Below, piece after piece: positions 12,464 through 13,871 of a DNA stretch of 13,871 bases. A program made the translations under genes and the position numbers. The stretch comes from DATDRM01 sp035291705. GTDB taxonomy: Bacteria; Chloroflexota; Anaerolineae; Anaerolineales; UBA4823. The notes under the pieces are model-generated. The model was not told the DNA's origin. It ran no database searches and saw nothing but the letters and a program-made list of their open reading frames with translations. The stretch spans positions 1 through 13,871 of the forward strand of contig DATDRM010000286.1 in assembly GCA_035291705.1 (NCBI GenBank). The letters are read 5' to 3'. Each line of letters starts with the position of its first letter. The first letter of the stretch is position 1.

Positions 12464-13477
12464 ATGGCCTGGTTTTCAAAGGATCTTGGCATCGACCTGG
12501 GTACGCGCTATACCCGCATCGCGATCGGTGACCGCCTGGTGCTTGAGGAGCCGACCGTTGTAGCGATCGCAGTCGACGAACAGAAGATCGTGGCGGTTGG
12601 TCAGGAGGCGCAGGAGATGCTCGGCCGCGTACCCGAGACGATCGAAGTCTCCCGACCGATGCAGAATGGGGTGATCGCCGATTACGAGATCACGGAAAAG
12701 TTGCTGGAGTACTTGATTCGCAAGGTGAGCGGGTCGGGGCGTTTCTTCCGGCCGCGGGTGATGATCACTGTGCCGATCGGGGTGACCAGCGTGGAAAGCC
12801 GGGCGGTACATGAGGCCACTCTACAGGCTGGAACACGGGAGGCTTACCTGATCCAGCAGCCGCTGGCAGCAGCCCTGGGGATGGATTTGCCGATTGGCAC
12901 ACCCTCCGGCAACATGGTGTTATGCCTGGGCGGCGGGACGACCCAGGCTGCGGTGCTTGCGATGTATGGGGTCGTGGCAGCGGAAACTATACGAGCCGGG
13001 GGGGACGAGCTAGACGGATCTATTGCGGCTTTTGTACGTAAGAAATATGGTCTGATCATTGGACATTCGACTGCCGAGCAGGTGAAGATCAAGCTCGGGG
13101 CGGCTGTCCGGCAGGAGGAGGAACAGGGTATAGAGATTCAGGCCCAGGACCAGGTGACTGGCCTACCGCGCCCGTTGGCGCTAACCAGCGACGATGTGCT
13201 GGAGGCGTTGAAGGAACCACTGCGGGATTTTGTCGAAACTGCGCGCCGGGTGCTAGAAAAGACACCCCCAGAGCTGGTGTCCGATATTATTGATCGCGGG
13301 GTTGCATTATGCGGCGGTGGAGCTTTGCTGCGTGGGATCGATAAGCTGATGACGAAGGAACTAGGGGTGCCAGCCTATCTGGTGGACAACCCCCTGACCT
13401 GCGTTGCCGAGGGGGCCGCGCAGGGGGTGGATGCGAACGTGTATCCTAAGATCAAGCGGAATCTGCCGCCGGTTTAA
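12464..13477 (+). CDS. MreB-like actin homologue with altered catalytic residues
   Basis: MreB proteins form membrane-bound filaments that guide cell-wall synthesis and rod shape. The 337-residue protein aligns along the whole family: GIDLGT (9-14, phosphate 1, Asp11 kept), RPMQNGVIADYEITE, AGGDELDGSI, TAEQVKIKLG, TPPELVSDI and LCGGGALLRGID. It departs where nucleotide hydrolysis occurs. IEEP/IDEP is IQQP (Gln131-Gln132), DIGGGTTE is CLGGGTTQ (Cys154, Gln161), and DLGTANT is DLGTRYT. In Caulobacter MreB the matching residues are Glu140 and Asp162. A filament or scaffold with slow or no ATP hydrolysis is therefore likely, by inference. It lies 3 bp behind atpC without a strong ribosome binding site of its own. 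I leave the symbol blank because it may not be the main MreB. Confidence 0.9.
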   Translation: MAWFSKDLGIDLGTRYTRIAIGDRLVLEEPTVVAIAVDEQKIVAVGQEAQEMLGRVPETIEVSRPMQNGVIADYEITEKLLEYLIRKVSGSGRFFRPRVMITVPIGVTSVESRAVHEATLQAGTREAYLIQQPLAAALGMDLPIGTPSGNMVLCLGGGTTQAAVLAMYGVVAAETIRAGGDELDGSIAAFVRKKYGLIIGHSTAEQVKIKLGAAVRQEEEQGIEIQAQDQVTGLPRPLALTSDDVLEALKEPLRDFVETARRVLEKTPPELVSDIIDRGVALCGGGALLRGIDKLMTKELGVPAYLVDNPLTCVAEGAAQGVDANVYPKIKRNLPPV

Positions 13478-13480
13478 TAA

Positions 13481-13871
13481 TTAAAGATAATAGGTCATCC
13501 GTTGCAGGTGGATGACGGGGTCAATGTACTGGACGTAAACGCCTTCAGGGACATTGAGGCTGATCGGGGCGTAATTGAGGATGGCCTTGATACCGGCCTT
13601 GACCAGACGGTCAGCGACGGTTTGCGCTTCAGAGCTGGGGACGGAGATCATGGCGACCTGAATGCCTGTCTGCTGGATGGCGGTCTCTAGCGTAGCGCTG
13701 TCCTGGATGATGAAGGGGCCGACCGACATGCCGATCTTTTCGGGGTCATTGTCGAAGATCATGATGACATTAAAGCCACGGTTGGCGAAGCCCTGGTAGC
13801 GGGCTACCGCCGAGCCAATATCACCCGCACCGACCACAGCCATATCCCATACCCGGTTTACTTTTAATATC
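13481..13871 (-). CDS. rex: Redox-sensing transcriptional repressor Rex, C-terminal part (5' end outside window)
   Basis: Rex represses respiratory and fermentative genes and is released from DNA when NADH rises relative to NAD+. The roughly 130 residues present cover the NAD(H)-binding Rossmann domain and the domain-swap helix. They include VVGAGDIGSA (GxGxxG loop), GFNVIMIFDNDPEKIG, SVPSSEAQTVADRLVKAGIK, ILNYAPISLNVPEGVYVQ and the ending HLQRMTYYL. The reading frame stays open to the end of the window (ILKVNRVWD precedes MAVVGAG), so the ATG at 13843 is internal. The N-terminal winged-helix DNA-binding domain lies outside. The gene converges on the mreB-like gene, with only 3 bp between stop codons. 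Confidence 0.94.
   Translation of the reverse strand, partial: ILKVNRVWDMAVVGAGDIGSAVARYQGFANRGFNVIMIFDNDPEKIGMSVGPFIIQDSATLETAIQQTGIQVAMISVPSSEAQTVADRLVKAGIKAILNYAPISLNVPEGVYVQYIDPVIHLQRMTYYL

Noticed and set aside
1..13871. CRISPR array or complete insertion sequence
   Set aside because: No regularly spaced direct repeats of 23-40 bp and no transposase frame were seen on either strand.

Overview
The window looks like a chromosomal segment of a Chloroflexota bacterium, most likely of the class Anaerolineae. This is an inference from gene content, protein style and the kind of intergenic repeat debris, not a database result. Base composition is moderately GC-rich. Promoter-like sites are sigma70-type, and several starts are TTG or follow strong AGGAGG-type ribosome binding sites.

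Region 1 (1-1415) is accessory and decayed. It holds the 3' end of a tetratricopeptide-repeat (TPR) gene, a C-terminal scrap of a tyrosine integrase, and a tRNA-Pro(CGG) with a clear promoter and hairpin terminator on the minus strand. About 500 bases without a gene follow, filled by a 151-bp imperfect palindrome and a second degenerate repeat. Integrase debris beside a tRNA gene suggests an old integration site.

Region 2 (1416-6602) is core metabolism and DNA maintenance, all on the plus strand: myo-inositol-1-phosphate synthase (ino1), the YebC/PmpR regulator, RuvC resolvase, an alpha/alpha-barrel protein with squalene-cyclase-like repeats, RuvA, and pyrroline-5-carboxylate reductase (ProC). 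The cyclase-like gene sits between ruvC and ruvA and overlaps ruvA by an ATGA junction.

Region 3 (6603-7833) is an M42 metallo-aminopeptidase. It has its own candidate promoter and a perfect 13-bp hairpin in the predicted leader.

Region 4 (7834-13477) is a partial ATP synthase operon: F1 alpha, gamma, beta and epsilon, then an MreB-like actin homologue 3 bp after atpC. No delta or Fo subunit gene (atpH, atpF, atpE, atpB) is present upstream; the neighbour there is the M42 peptidase. The alpha subunit carries about 40 extra residues. A four-copy 8-bp tandem repeat lies just before its ribosome binding site.

Region 5 (13481-13871, minus strand) is the C-terminal part of the NADH-sensing repressor Rex, convergent with the mreB-like gene and separated from it by 3 bp.

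The most interesting observation is that the MreB-like protein keeps the actin fold signatures but has lost the residues matching the catalytic Glu140 and Asp162 of Caulobacter MreB (here Gln132 and Cys154). It may be a non-hydrolysing actin homologue encoded with the F1-ATPase. I see no CRISPR array, intact mobile element or complete new defence-type system.
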